Origin: Leucobacter sp. OH1287
Lineage (GTDB): Bacteria; Actinomycetota; Actinomycetes; Actinomycetales; Microbacteriaceae
Direction of reading: 5' to 3'
Assembly (NCBI RefSeq): GCF_003859945.1
Contig: NZ_RQYM01000013.1
Coordinates: 1-48,073, forward strand
DNA: 48,073 nt
Shown: one piece after another, positions 15,972 to 23,855 of the stretch
How positions within the stretch are numbered: position 1 is the first letter of the stretch
How the letters are laid out: the number at the start of each line of letters is the position of its first letter
Notes under the pieces: generated by a model
The model's database searches: none
Seen by the model: the letters and a program-made list of their open reading frames with translations, nothing else
What the model was told of the DNA's origin: nothing
Program-made: the position numbers and the translations under genes

Positions 15972-18164
15972 ATGGCTATTGTTTGGGGTGCTTACCAAAA
16001 CAATCTACGGTTGGGTGTGGACATTATTATGTCGCCGGAGCCGTTGACTGCCTCTACTGCGCAGGTGACGCTCACGGTGGGTTTGTATGCGCAGACCGCG
16101 CCGGGTGCGTCGCTGTATGGTAATTGGCAGTTGTCATATACGGGCAACTGGTCGGGTGGTAACCGTGTACCGGTTAACTTGGGGTCGGGTGCTATGACCC
16201 GGCTCCATATCGCCTATATTGATTACCCGTTGACGGGATCCGCTCGCACGGTAACGTTCGGGGCTGGGTTGCAGCATTTTTTTGGGCACACGAGCGTGTC
16301 GAGGTCGTTCACGATCCCGGCACGGCTCGCCCAACTGCCGGGCGCACCGTATGGGTTATCGGCAGCGTATGTGTCTGATCAGCAGATCAATTTCAGTTGG
16401 TCTAGCGGTGGTGGGCAGACCAGTCTTACCGTGTATCGGCAGGTGGACGATAGCACGAGCTGGGACGCGGTAGCTACCCTGTCGGGGTCGGATACTAGCT
16501 TCACAGATCGGGGCGTGCTGCCGGGTCACCGTTACAGGTACGGTGTGCACGCCTATAACGCTGCCGGGTCACGTCCCGATAATGGTGCTACATCGTGGGT
16601 TTACACCACCCCGATTGTGCCCGAGTCGGTGCATGCTGCCCGTAACGGTGTTAGGGTGACGGTGGACGCGCGAGTGAAACCCCGCTGGGTTGATTCGTAT
16701 GATGTTATGGACGGCACAACGGTTGTTGCGTCTAACGTTAAACTGCCGTGGGTGCACGCGAACGCGAGCATCGACATAACCCACCAGTATAAGGTGCGTG
16801 CTAAGGTTGGCGGGCGTGTTTCTGCATGGTCTGACCCGTCTGACGTGTTGCAGGCGGCGAAGAAACCGAACCCGCCCGCTAACCTTAGCCCGAACGGTAA
16901 CGCGCTTGTGCGTATTCAACCGGCACGGTTTAGTTGGCGGCACAACCCAACTGATGAGTCGGCACAGACAGCGTACGCGTTCAAATGGCGTGTACCCGGC
17001 GCTACATCGTGGAATACTAGCAGCGGCACAACCAGTAACGAGTTTGTGGAGTTCCCGTCTCCTGCTTCAACGTTTGGTACGGCTAACCGTATCGAGTGGG
17101 TTGTTCAAACCAGGGGCGCACATTCAGCGTACAGTAACGAGTCGCCGGTTGCTACCGCCCAGTTGGTGAACCCGCCTAGCATTCGGATTTTGGATCAGGA
17201 TAAACACTCGATTCCGGCAACGGATATGGGGCAGCCGTTGCAGCGGGTTTGGGTTGCGTGGGATAACACTCTGTTCGCGCCTGTGAACTGGACTGTGACG
17301 CTTGTTGATGTGGAGACGGGGCAGGAGTGGGCTTACGGGTTTGAACGTGCTGACAGCGTGTATCGCCAGTATGCCCAGTATGCGCATGAGTTACGCAGCG
17401 ACCGTACCTATCAGATTAAAGCGTCTGGTGTTGTGCCCGGAACTGACCTTACCGTGTCCTCGTTTGTGCAGTTCGTAACTAAATATGATCCGCCGGTGGC
17501 GGCTACTGTGGATGTCACTTTTAACGAGTCTGACGCTGCGGTGGGTGTTCATTGGTCTGCACCTAACGGTAGCCCCGCCGCGGTTGCTTACCAGGTTGAG
17601 CGTACTGAGGACGGCGGGAAAACGTGGACTGTGCTTGTGCCTCATGCGAGCGGTCGTAGCGGTTTGTTTATTGACCGGCTCGCTGCGCTCGGCGTGGATG
17701 TCACTTACCGTGTGACCACGTTTTCGGCGCGGGGTGCTGCCACGGTGCGGGAGGTTACGTTAAACACTGCCGCGGATTATGTGTTGTTGTCTGGCGGTGA
17801 CGGGTTTACTAGCGCGGTCAGGCTCACTTATAGCCCGCGCACGAAAGTGGAAGCAGGACGGAAACGCACCAACTACACATTCTCGGGTAGACCATTACCG
17901 GTAGCGTATGCGGGCGGGAATATCGCCCGCACCGTGGAATATACGGGTGTTATCTATCAGGGGTTGGAGGACGTGACTGTGGAGCAGCTCACTGACCTGT
18001 TCCAGGTGGCTAACCCAGTGCATTTGTATCGTGACCCGGACGGTCGAAAGATATTTGGCACGGTATCGAACATCACGGTGGATCGCCGCCGCCGCGTAGC
18101 GGGTGGTGCAGAGTGGGTGATCGAGTTCACACTCACGGAAACCGATTCCGGTGTAGGAAACTAG
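15972..18164 (+). CDS. Distal/minor tail protein with fibronectin type III-like repeats
   Basis: Protein of 730 residues. Residues 1-115 form a beta domain with small polar residues. From about 120 to 600 there are four or five FN3-like domains, the clearest at 120-215 (PGAPYGLSAAYVSDQQINFSW, then a Tyr-rich strand RYRYGVHAYNAAG). The last 125 residues (KRTNYTFSGRPLPVAYAGGN; EQLTDLFQVANPVHLYRDPDG; WVIEFTLTETD) resemble the C-terminal part of distal tail proteins. The product probably sits at the tail tip and contacts the host wall. ATG 15972 follows TTAGGAG and lies two bases after the tape measure stop. Confidence 0.75.
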   Translation: MAIVWGAYQNNLRLGVDIIMSPEPLTASTAQVTLTVGLYAQTAPGASLYGNWQLSYTGNWSGGNRVPVNLGSGAMTRLHIAYIDYPLTGSARTVTFGAGLQHFFGHTSVSRSFTIPARLAQLPGAPYGLSAAYVSDQQINFSWSSGGGQTSLTVYRQVDDSTSWDAVATLSGSDTSFTDRGVLPGHRYRYGVHAYNAAGSRPDNGATSWVYTTPIVPESVHAARNGVRVTVDARVKPRWVDSYDVMDGTTVVASNVKLPWVHANASIDITHQYKVRAKVGGRVSAWSDPSDVLQAAKKPNPPANLSPNGNALVRIQPARFSWRHNPTDESAQTAYAFKWRVPGATSWNTSSGTTSNEFVEFPSPASTFGTANRIEWVVQTRGAHSAYSNESPVATAQLVNPPSIRILDQDKHSIPATDMGQPLQRVWVAWDNTLFAPVNWTVTLVDVETGQEWAYGFERADSVYRQYAQYAHELRSDRTYQIKASGVVPGTDLTVSSFVQFVTKYDPPVAATVDVTFNESDAAVGVHWSAPNGSPAAVAYQVERTEDGGKTWTVLVPHASGRSGLFIDRLAALGVDVTYRVTTFSARGAATVREVTLNTAADYVLLSGGDGFTSAVRLTYSPRTKVEAGRKRTNYTFSGRPLPVAYAGGNIARTVEYTGVIYQGLEDVTVEQLTDLFQVANPVHLYRDPDGRKIFGTVSNITVDRRRRVAGGAEWVIEFTLTETDSGVGN

Positions 18165-18180
18165 CAGCGAGGGGAGTGTC

Positions 18181-19224
18181 ATGTCTATTTGGGGTATGCC
18201 TAGATCCCCTCGCTGGCGTTTCACACTGTTGGACGCTAATTTACGGGAGCGTAATCTGCTCACGAGTGTCCGTGAGGGTGATATGGAACTGTCCGCTGAT
18301 TCACGGTTGGGTGGATCCGGGAAGATCACTATCAGTGATACGGAAACAGTGAACTGGTTGAGCGACCGGGTACGCATTTTCTACGACCCGGGCATTCCAG
18401 GGGTTACCGGGTGGGCAGTAGCAACATTCATGTTTGCGTCACCAACGTTAAAGGTTGATGACGGGAAACAGTTTTTTGAAGTGGATCTGCTGCCGCTCAC
18501 AACCATTGTTGACGGGTATTCGCTGGAGCGGCGACTGGTCGCGTCTAAGGGCGCGAACATTATCCGCCTAGTGGAGCAGCTGCTGCGGGAATGTTCGGTA
18601 ACGGATATTGCAGTTACCCCGTCGGCGAAAACACTCACGGACACGATAACGTTCAAGCCCGGCGATTCCTATTTGACGGTGATTAACACCCTGCTGGACG
18701 CTGCCGGATATTGGGGGTTGTGGGTGGACGCTCTCGGGCAGTTCCGGCTGGAGCCGTACCGGTTGCCGGGGGAACGTGCCGTACAGTTCGAGTTTGTGCG
18801 CGGCAAACACAGTATTCATGCCGCGAAGTGGGAACGCGAACACGATATAGCTTCCGTCCCGAACAAATATATTGTGGTCGGGCATGGTACAGACGAGAAA
18901 CCCCCGCTTGTTGGTATTGCTACGGACGAGAACCCTAACAGTCCCTACAGTGTTCAGGCACGCGGCAGGGTGATAACGAAAGCTGACACCGGCGTGGAGG
19001 GTGCAGACCAGGCGGTATTTAACCGGTTGGCGGCGAAACGCTTGATCGCGGCACAGTCGGTTGTAGCGAAACTCACCGTGTCTCACGCTATCGTGCCTAT
19101 CTCACTGCGTGAACTGGTGTTGTTTGTGGATACCGGGATTAGTGTTCGTGCGACCGTGCAGCGCATGAAGTTCAGCTTCACGGACGATTCACTATGCCAA
19201 GCCAGTTGGCGGGAGGTGAGATAA
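18181..19224 (+). CDS. Minor tail protein (tail hub, gp27-like)
   Basis: Protein of 347 residues that begins PRWRFTLLDANLRERNLLTSVREGDMEL. It contains GDSYLTVINTLLDAAGYWGLWVDALGQFRLEPY, a pattern typical of the tail hub proteins following the distal tail gene in actinophages, where a domain resembling T4 gp27 forms the ring at the tail tip. A segment HDIASVPNKYIVVG is also characteristic. ATG 18181 follows GAGGGGAG. The next gene starts at the second base after the stop. Confidence 0.72.
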   Translation: MSIWGMPRSPRWRFTLLDANLRERNLLTSVREGDMELSADSRLGGSGKITISDTETVNWLSDRVRIFYDPGIPGVTGWAVATFMFASPTLKVDDGKQFFEVDLLPLTTIVDGYSLERRLVASKGANIIRLVEQLLRECSVTDIAVTPSAKTLTDTITFKPGDSYLTVINTLLDAAGYWGLWVDALGQFRLEPYRLPGERAVQFEFVRGKHSIHAAKWEREHDIASVPNKYIVVGHGTDEKPPLVGIATDENPNSPYSVQARGRVITKADTGVEGADQAVFNRLAAKRLIAAQSVVAKLTVSHAIVPISLRELVLFVDTGISVRATVQRMKFSFTDDSLCQASWREVR

Positions 19225-19225
19225 G

Positions 19226-19825
19226 GTGGCTAACCTGTTAAAACCGCTCGTGGATCGTTTGTTGAGTATTGAGGATCGACTACGTGGTGTGCCTTATTTC
19301 ACTTGGGGGACGGTCAGGTCACTTAACCCGCTCACGGTACGGTTTGACGGTGAAACGGTTGATATTCCGAACGTGTCAAACACCGTCGAGGGACTGTTGG
19401 TTGGTGATCGTGTCCGTTGTGAGGTTCAGGCGCGCCGTGCCACTATCATTGGACGGCGTGCTATGGACACTGGGTGGGTGAATCTCGCGCTCGCGTCTGG
19501 TTGGCTAGCGGTGCCGGGGCATACGGTGCGGGGTAGGATCCGTGGCGGTTTGTTGCTGGTGGAGGGCGCTGCCCGGCGTGGAGCCGGTGGCGCTCTTACT
19601 CATATAGCGTCACTGCCGCCGGTGTTGCGGCAGCAGCTTACTGGCGCTAACAAGGACACGTTTGTGGGCGCGTTTTCGGCATTGCATACGAGCGGGGCAC
19701 ACGCGCATGGGGAATTGTATTTGACCACCACATCAGGCACTATCGGCACTGGCGATTACACGACGATTGACCAGTATGCGGGCTGGGTTGTGCCGTTAAC
19801 GTTCACCGTGTCTGCGGATTATTAG
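19226..19825 (+). CDS. Minor tail protein
   Basis: Protein of 199 residues. The N-terminal 75 residues (VDRLLSIEDRLRGVPYFTWGTVRSLNPLTVRFDGETVDIP, VEGLLVGDRVRCEVQARRATIIG) form a small OB-like beta-barrel, a module common in baseplate or tail-tip proteins. The C-terminal half is Gly/Ala/Thr-rich and could be a receptor-contacting tip. GTG 19226 follows GGGAGGTGAGATAAG, a strong ribosome-binding site. The receptor is unknown. Confidence 0.55.
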   Translation: MANLLKPLVDRLLSIEDRLRGVPYFTWGTVRSLNPLTVRFDGETVDIPNVSNTVEGLLVGDRVRCEVQARRATIIGRRAMDTGWVNLALASGWLAVPGHTVRGRIRGGLLLVEGAARRGAGGALTHIASLPPVLRQQLTGANKDTFVGAFSALHTSGAHAHGELYLTTTSGTIGTGDYTTIDQYAGWVVPLTFTVSADY

Positions 19826-19841
19826 ATACACAAGGGGGGCT

Positions 19842-20117
19842 ATGTCGTATTTGACTTGCTATTATTTGTCGGAGGCGGCACGGTTGCGGGCGCGTTTAAC
19901 CGCATGTGCTGCGTCTGTGGGGATCCCAGACCCTGAAAGCTGGGTTTATGTTCACCGTTGGAAGTTCGCGGCTATGCCGGGCTGGGCTGAGAAGTATGAT
20001 CAGGATTGGGCGGCGCATGACGGCGACCCGGATTATGATCCTACGGTAGCTATCAGTGATGACGATATTCTAGCTGCAGTTACACAGGTTAGGGGCAGTG
20101 ATGAATCTGCTGGGTAA
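19842..20117 (+). CDS. Small protein of the tail-tip region, function unknown
   Basis: Protein of 91 residues rich in Trp, Tyr and Asp. The segment YVHRWKFAAMPGWAEKYDQDWAAHD followed by ISDDDILAAVTQVRG resembles small proteins encoded after the minor tail genes in many actinophages. ATG 19842 follows AAGGGGGG. Its last 17 bases overlap the next gene. No known function. Confidence 0.55.
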   Translation: MSYLTCYYLSEAARLRARLTACAASVGIPDPESWVYVHRWKFAAMPGWAEKYDQDWAAHDGDPDYDPTVAISDDDILAAVTQVRGSDESAG

Positions 20118-20541
20118 TACGTCGTTGAAAAGATCAAACATTAAACGCTCCTATTTCCTATTCCTGATCGGGGTTTGGCAGCTCGGACAGGGGTTAGTGT
20201 TGTGGGAACCGGCACGCATTTCACCGGGTAGACGCGCCAGTTTCTCGTGGATGTTTGTGGATCCGGAACAGTTCGGGGTAGCGTGCGCCGCCGTTGGCGT
20301 GCTCGCTATCATCGCCGCTGTCGTGAAGCGAAAACTGTTAACCCAGATCGCGTTCGCGTCAGCGTTCTTCGTTTTCGCCGTGTATGGGTTTATTTTCCTC
20401 GGCGCGGCTGTGCTTGGCGTAAATAGTTACGCCATAAACAACGCTATGCCTATGCTCGCCGCTGCGGGTATAACAGCGCTCGCTGCGGGCATTGTCGATT
20501 TACCAGACAAGACTGGATCGTGTGAGGTGGTGACCGTATGA
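20101..20541 (+). CDS. Phage membrane protein, four predicted transmembrane segments
   Basis: Protein of 146 residues with hydrophobic stretches at about 16-33 (YFLFLIGVWQLGQGLVLW), 58-74, 81-105 (IAFASAFFVFAVYGFIFLGAAVL) and 113-133, and a basic N-terminus. It sits between tail and lysis genes, so a role in lysis (holin-like or accessory) or superinfection is possible but not shown. ATG 20101 is preferred over GTG 20098 because TTAGGGG at 20089-20095 gives normal spacing. The end overlaps the next gene by four bases. Confidence 0.6.
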   Translation: MNLLGNTSLKRSNIKRSYFLFLIGVWQLGQGLVLWEPARISPGRRASFSWMFVDPEQFGVACAAVGVLAIIAAVVKRKLLTQIAFASAFFVFAVYGFIFLGAAVLGVNSYAINNAMPMLAAAGITALAAGIVDLPDKTGSCEVVTV

Positions 20542-20873
20542 GCGAAACGTGGGTTATTTTCGGCGGTATTTTGACTGCGCTTGTGACTGCGTTCGGCACT
20601 ATCATTGTTGCGGCTATTTCCCGTAAAGCCGAGCAGTATAAAGCGTCTGCCGCTAACGAGGTCACTATCGCGGACGCTTGGCAGCGCTACAGTGACAAGC
20701 TGGACGAGCGGGTGAATGAGCTAGAGGCGAAGCTGGACGCTATGGGATCTCGCATTTCGGAAGCTGAGAAGCGTGAACAGCAGCTGCTGCATGACCTCCG
20801 GAAAGTGTACGAATGGATCGAAACAGGGCAGCGGCATGCACCGCCGCCGCGCCCCAACTATTTGAAAGGATAA
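20538..20873 (+). CDS. Membrane-anchored coiled-coil protein, probable lysis accessory
   Basis: Protein of 111 residues with one N-terminal transmembrane segment (VIFGGILTALVTAFGTIIVAAI). A long charged coiled coil follows (KLDERVNELEAKLDAMGSRI, then EKREQQLLHDLRKVYEWIE) with a Pro-rich tail. Such proteins accompany holins in actinophage lysis cassettes. The end is seven bases from the next start. Lysis function is inferred from context. Confidence 0.55.
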   Translation: MSETWVIFGGILTALVTAFGTIIVAAISRKAEQYKASAANEVTIADAWQRYSDKLDERVNELEAKLDAMGSRISEAEKREQQLLHDLRKVYEWIETGQRHAPPPRPNYLKG

Positions 20874-20879
20874 CCCCTA

Positions 20880-21158
20880 ATGACCAATGATATTAATGTT
20901 GACGAGTTCGGGCGCGTAATCAAGAACCCTATCATCAGGGAAACCCTATACGCGGTGTTCATTGTCGTAACCGTGCTAATGACTGCCGTTAACGCGGCGC
21001 TCGCCGTGCTTGGTTTGGGTGCTCACCCAGCGGCGGCGGTAGCGAATGCTGTACTTGTCGCGGTTGCCCCGTTTTTTGGTGCGCTCGCGCGTGTGAACAC
21101 TGACAGCAGCGGGTATCGTGCCCGCCGCGTGAAAGACACTGAGGGGTCGCATGTCTAA
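20880..21158 (+). CDS. Holin (probable)
   Basis: Protein of 92 residues with two hydrophobic segments at about 23-46 (LYAVFIVVTVLMTAVNAALAVLG) and 49-69 (AAAVANAVLVAVAPFFGALA), a short loop between them and a charged tail (YRARRVKDTEGSHV). This class II holin layout, directly upstream of the endolysin with an eight-base overlap, supports a role in making membrane lesions at the time of lysis. ATG 20880 follows GAAAGGATAAC. Confidence 0.72.
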   Translation: MTNDINVDEFGRVIKNPIIRETLYAVFIVVTVLMTAVNAALAVLGLGAHPAAAVANAVLVAVAPFFGALARVNTDSSGYRARRVKDTEGSHV

Positions 21159-21870
21159 ACTTCAGCACTATATTAACCAGGCTCGCGGCTATTTCATTGA
21201 CATGGACGCGGTGTATGGTGCTCAGTGCTGGGATCTGTGGAGCCACTATGCCGTGAATGTGATCGGTGTGCCGGTTGCTCAAACCTACACGAACTTTGGC
21301 GGCTATGGTGCACACCAAGGGTATGCTTGTAACGTTTACCACCACGCGGCTGCGGCGGGTCTCACCAAATGGTTTGACATTCTGCCCGCGAACGTTCCTG
21401 CACGCCCTGGAGATGTCGCGTTTTGGGATTATGGCACGCCCGCTTATCCGTGGAGTCATGTCGCTATCGTTGAACGCGACACGGGCGGGCAGCTTGTGTG
21501 TTTGACTCAAAACCCGGGTAGGACACAGACGGCGGCGCTCACGAAACGGGGACTGATCGGGTATCTACGCCCGAAACAGTTCAACCCCGCATACACTGCA
21601 CCTGCACCAGCGAAAGCACAAACACAAACAACTATCGAGGAGATTGAACATATGAGGACAGCCGGTTTCTATTACGTTAAGGACGGCAAAACTATCAACG
21701 TGATCGTTAACCCCGTGAGCGGGTTTTTCCACGAGTATGAGGCGAATGACGGCGCATACAACAGCCCCGTAGCTGCCGCGTTCGGTACAGCTAGCTTCGC
21801 GAAGATCAGCGAGTCGCACGCGCGCAAGCTGGAGCTGGACGCTCTCAAGGCACGCACACGCGCCAAGTAG
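21151..21870 (+). CDS. Endolysin with CHAP peptidase/amidase domain
   Basis: Protein of 239 residues that degrades host peptidoglycan. The N-terminal CHAP domain (about 1-140) shows the catalytic Cys in GAQCWDLW (Cys26), the catalytic His in WSHVAIVE (His103) and the usual RPGDVAFWDYG strand between them. A Pro/Ala/Thr-rich linker follows (about 150-168), then a C-terminal region of about 70 residues (RTAGFYYVKDGKTINVIVNP onward, ending in a basic helix). I do not recognise that region; by position it should bind the cell wall. ATG 21151 lies within the end of the holin gene, so expression is coupled. Confidence 0.88.
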   Translation: MSKLQHYINQARGYFIDMDAVYGAQCWDLWSHYAVNVIGVPVAQTYTNFGGYGAHQGYACNVYHHAAAAGLTKWFDILPANVPARPGDVAFWDYGTPAYPWSHVAIVERDTGGQLVCLTQNPGRTQTAALTKRGLIGYLRPKQFNPAYTAPAPAKAQTQTTIEEIEHMRTAGFYYVKDGKTINVIVNPVSGFFHEYEANDGAYNSPVAAAFGTASFAKISESHARKLELDALKARTRAK

Positions 21871-21907
21871 CCGCTACCAGGTTTACCTATCGCGGGTAAA
21901 CGCTAAC

Positions 21908-21963
21908 GCCCTCGCCGGGCTTGCTCCCTATCATGGGGCAGGTTCGGCGGGGGCTATTTTTTT
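21908..21963 (+). terminator. Rho-independent terminator of the prophage late operon
   Basis: The arm GCCCTCGCCG at 21908-21917 pairs with 21945-21954, with a single G-T wobble, and a second inner pairing (TGCTCCC with GGGGCA). It is followed by TATTTTTTT to 21963. It lies 38 bases after the endolysin stop and is the best terminator in the window. It would stop late phage transcription before the attachment site and the convergent host genes. Confidence 0.85.
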
Positions 21964-21993
21964 ATGCCCAAAACGGGGGTGTCTGAGGTCGTC

Positions 21994-22013
21994 ATTGTGA
22001 CCGAATTGTGACC
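21994..22013 (+). repeat. Tandem ATTGTGACC, one helical turn apart
   Basis: ATTGTGACC occurs at 21994-22002 and 22005-22013, an 11-base period, between the late terminator and the tRNA fragment. Phased short repeats next to an attachment core are typical of arm-type integrase or excisionase sites. That is an inference; the integrase is outside the window. Confidence 0.5.
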
Positions 22014-22035
22014 ACCGTTTTTAGGCTGACTGTTT

Positions 22036-22147
22036 TTCGTTGATTTTATGCGGGTTTTGAGGCGCTCGCTGGGGTGTCTTCATGCCAGGGGGTCGTCGGT
22101 TCAAATCCGGTCATCCCGACCAAAACAGCCTAAACTTCGTTGATTTT
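22036..22147. repeat. 12-base direct repeats flanking the attachment core
   Basis: TTCGTTGATTTT is found at 22036-22047 and again at 22136-22147, exactly 100 bases apart, one on each side of the tRNA 3' fragment. They could be recombinase arm sites or a remnant of an earlier integration. Chance is possible because the word is AT-rich. Confidence 0.5.
22082..22122 (+). other. Prophage right attachment site: 3' end of a tRNA (probably tRNA-Pro)
   Basis: The stretch contains a complete tRNA T-arm (stem 22095-22099, loop TTCAAAT 22100-22106), a 3' acceptor strand CATCCCG (22112-22118), discriminator A and CCA (22120-22122). The matching 5' acceptor strand (CGGGATG) is absent upstream, so this is not a whole tRNA. 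It is the 3' part that temperate phages carry to restore the gene on integration, left here as attR. A C1-G72 pair with a CGGGATG 5' end is typical of tRNA-Pro, so that identity is likely but inferred. The restored tRNA gene and attL should be at the other prophage end. Confidence 0.72.
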
Positions 22148-22168
22148 CCGCAGTTTCGCTATCGGATC

Positions 22169-22654
22169 CTAGAAATCAGGGTTTAGCCAGTATCCGGTGC
22201 CGTCGCGGTGGCGCAGCAGCACACCGTAGTCGATCATGTAGCGGCGCATTTCGGCGAACGCGGAAGTGAAATCGGCGAGGCGAGTGTTTAATTCACTCTC
22301 TGCAACAATCTCACCGGGTTTCAAAACGCGCTCCGCGAGGTGACGCAGCAACTGGGCTCTGCGCTCGTGCGTGACCGGGTATCTGACGAGTTTACCACCG
22401 TTCATAAACGGGTAGAACGGCTCCCGCTCCTCCTTCGCGGCCGCTAAAAGCTGCTGAATATGCTGCGGGGAGAACTCGCCGGTTAGAGGATCCACAACCT
22501 GCGCTTTCGAGAGTGCCTCGCGGATCCGCTGCTGCTTCGATGCGGCAAGCCCGGCGAGCGCCTCGTCTAGGTTCTTGCCGAGGAGCAGGTTTGCAAAAAC
22601 CTCGCGGGTTGTGTCGTTTAAAAGCAGCGCTAAAACGTTCTTCCAGGTGTGCAT
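22169..22654 (-). CDS. DUF2087-domain transcriptional regulator
   Basis: Protein of 161 residues. The C-terminal 80 residues follow the DUF2087 pattern. They show a basic strand GGKLVRYPVTHERRAQLLRHLAERV, then the helix pair PGEIVAESELNTRLADFTSAFAEMRRYMIDYGVLLRHRDGTGYWL, which reads as a winged-helix-like DNA-binding module. The N-terminal part is a helical segment with an Arg/Lys/Gln patch (AASKQQRIREALSK) and may be a second DNA-binding or dimer module. ATG at 22654 follows GAGAGG and lies two bases after the stop of the MFS gene, so the two form an operon. It may control that transporter; the ligand is unknown. Confidence 0.72.
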   Translation of the reverse strand: MHTWKNVLALLLNDTTREVFANLLLGKNLDEALAGLAASKQQRIREALSKAQVVDPLTGEFSPQHIQQLLAAAKEEREPFYPFMNGGKLVRYPVTHERRAQLLRHLAERVLKPGEIVAESELNTRLADFTSAFAEMRRYMIDYGVLLRHRDGTGYWLNPDF

Positions 22655-22656
22655 TC

Positions 22657-23778
22657 TTAACCTCTCTGTTTGCTGATACCAATACTAACCGCTGCAACCG
22701 CGAGATAGAGCAGCGCGGAAACCGCGGCACCGAACACCAGGCCGAGCTGCTGAGTGGCGACGGTGACAATCGGGGCGGTGACAGCGACAACCAGCGAATC
22801 CACGAGTGAGACAGCGGATCCGGCGGTTGCGCGCATACTGCTGCTCACGCCCTCATGGTATCTGGCGGACACCAGGATCTGCAAAATCCCCTGGCAGGCG
22901 ACGTGGGTGACGAACGAGATCCAGATCGCTGTCGGATCGGTTGCGGCGGCAAAAATCAGCACCGGAACAACGTTGATTAACGCAACCCAGATGATGTGTT
23001 TTACCCGGATGTTGAGCCAGCGCATAACAAGCGGGCCAAGCAGCCCGGCAAGATTCAGGCCAAGATAGCCGACAGCGAGAAACAGGATCGAAACCTGGTT
23101 GAACTTGATCTGCCAGAGAATAAACGGCGCAACCGCGGCGGCGTTCGCGAGGATCAAAGATACCGCGGTCCTGCTGTTCAAGGTTTTAACGGCTTTTTTG
23201 AGGAACTGCGTAAGCGGTTCCTGCGTGATCTCAGCGCGGGTGTCTTTGAAGGTTGCCGCAACAATCCCGGCGGCGATAAAGAACACGATCGCCAACAGCC
23301 AGATCGCCTGCGGGGATTTAGTGAACAGGAAAATACCCGCCAACCCGCCAACAATCGCGGCGATAGCGCTGAGGTAGGAAATCTTACCGAAGGTGCTCGC
23401 GATACTGTCAGCGTTCAATTTAGAGCTTTGAATCTGGTTAATCACGAGCGCGTTTGAGGTGCCGCTCATCGCCGCAACCGCAATACCGGCGAGGATTTGA
23501 GCGAGGAGCAGCCCACCCTCGGAGACGCTGAAGAAGAACAGCACGAAGGCGCAAATCCTAATAAAGTTACCCAGCTGCAGGGCGAGTTTGTTGGAGTAGC
23601 GGTCAAACAGGATCGCAAACGGTAGCTCGGCTGCGGTAACCGCGAAGTTGAACGCCGCAACAAGCACACCAACAAACGCGACCGAAACGCCAACGCTCTG
23701 ATAGAACAGCACATCGACGGCAGAGAACGAGGCAACCCCTGCCGCTGAGAGCATAATAAACAGATAGGCTCTTTTCAA
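22657..23778 (-). CDS. MFS transporter
   Basis: Protein of about 373 residues with roughly 12 hydrophobic segments. The loop between TM2 and TM3 (LFDRYSNKLALQLG) matches MFS motif A (DRxxxK). A longer loop with charged residues (KDTRAEITQEPLTQFLKKAVK) divides the two halves. The fold type resembles drug-proton antiporters (a 12-TM exporter), but the substrate cannot be told. The start is uncertain. TTG 23778 and ATG 23754 are both in frame; the longer frame to 23856 would run through the promoter and terminator and is rejected. A TTGCCC/TATGAT promoter lies just upstream. A regulator (DUF2087) follows. Confidence 0.8.
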   Translation of the reverse strand: MKRAYLFIMLSAAGVASFSAVDVLFYQSVGVSVAFVGVLVAAFNFAVTAAELPFAILFDRYSNKLALQLGNFIRICAFVLFFFSVSEGGLLLAQILAGIAVAAMSGTSNALVINQIQSSKLNADSIASTFGKISYLSAIAAIVGGLAGIFLFTKSPQAIWLLAIVFFIAAGIVAATFKDTRAEITQEPLTQFLKKAVKTLNSRTAVSLILANAAAVAPFILWQIKFNQVSILFLAVGYLGLNLAGLLGPLVMRWLNIRVKHIIWVALINVVPVLIFAAATDPTAIWISFVTHVACQGILQILVSARYHEGVSSSMRATAGSAVSLVDSLVVAVTAPIVTVATQQLGLVFGAAVSALLYLAVAAVSIGISKQRG

Positions 23779-23787
23779 AACTTCACG

Positions 23788-23816
23788 ATCATAACAAAAT
23801 GATTGTGGCCGGGCAA
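23788..23816 (-). promoter_or_regulatory. Promoter of the MFS-regulator operon
   Basis: On the - strand TTGCCC (23811-23816) and TATGAT (23788-23793) are 17 bases apart, a near-consensus sigma-70 spacing and sequence. Transcription would begin at about 23781, giving an almost leaderless message for TTG 23778, or a 27-base leader for ATG 23754. The -35 box lies in the terminator hairpin of the upstream gene. Confidence 0.65.
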
Positions 23817-23833
23817 ACATGCCCAGCCACAAC
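23801..23833 (-). terminator. Terminator after the ComA-family gene
   Basis: Inverted repeat of about 14 bases with one internal mismatch (arms 23802-23815 and 23820-23833) and a four-base loop. On the - strand it is followed by ATCATTTTG, a modest T-run. It sits about 23 bases after the ComA-family stop. It shares its distal arm with the -35 box of the next operon. Confidence 0.65.
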
Positions 23834-23855
23834 CTCAAAAACGCCTGCGCAAACA

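Noticed and set aside
22046-22122. A complete tRNA gene at the prophage end
   Set aside because: The T-arm and 3' acceptor are good, but the 5' side does not pair with CATCCCG and no D-arm or anticodon arm can be folded. It is an attachment-site fragment.
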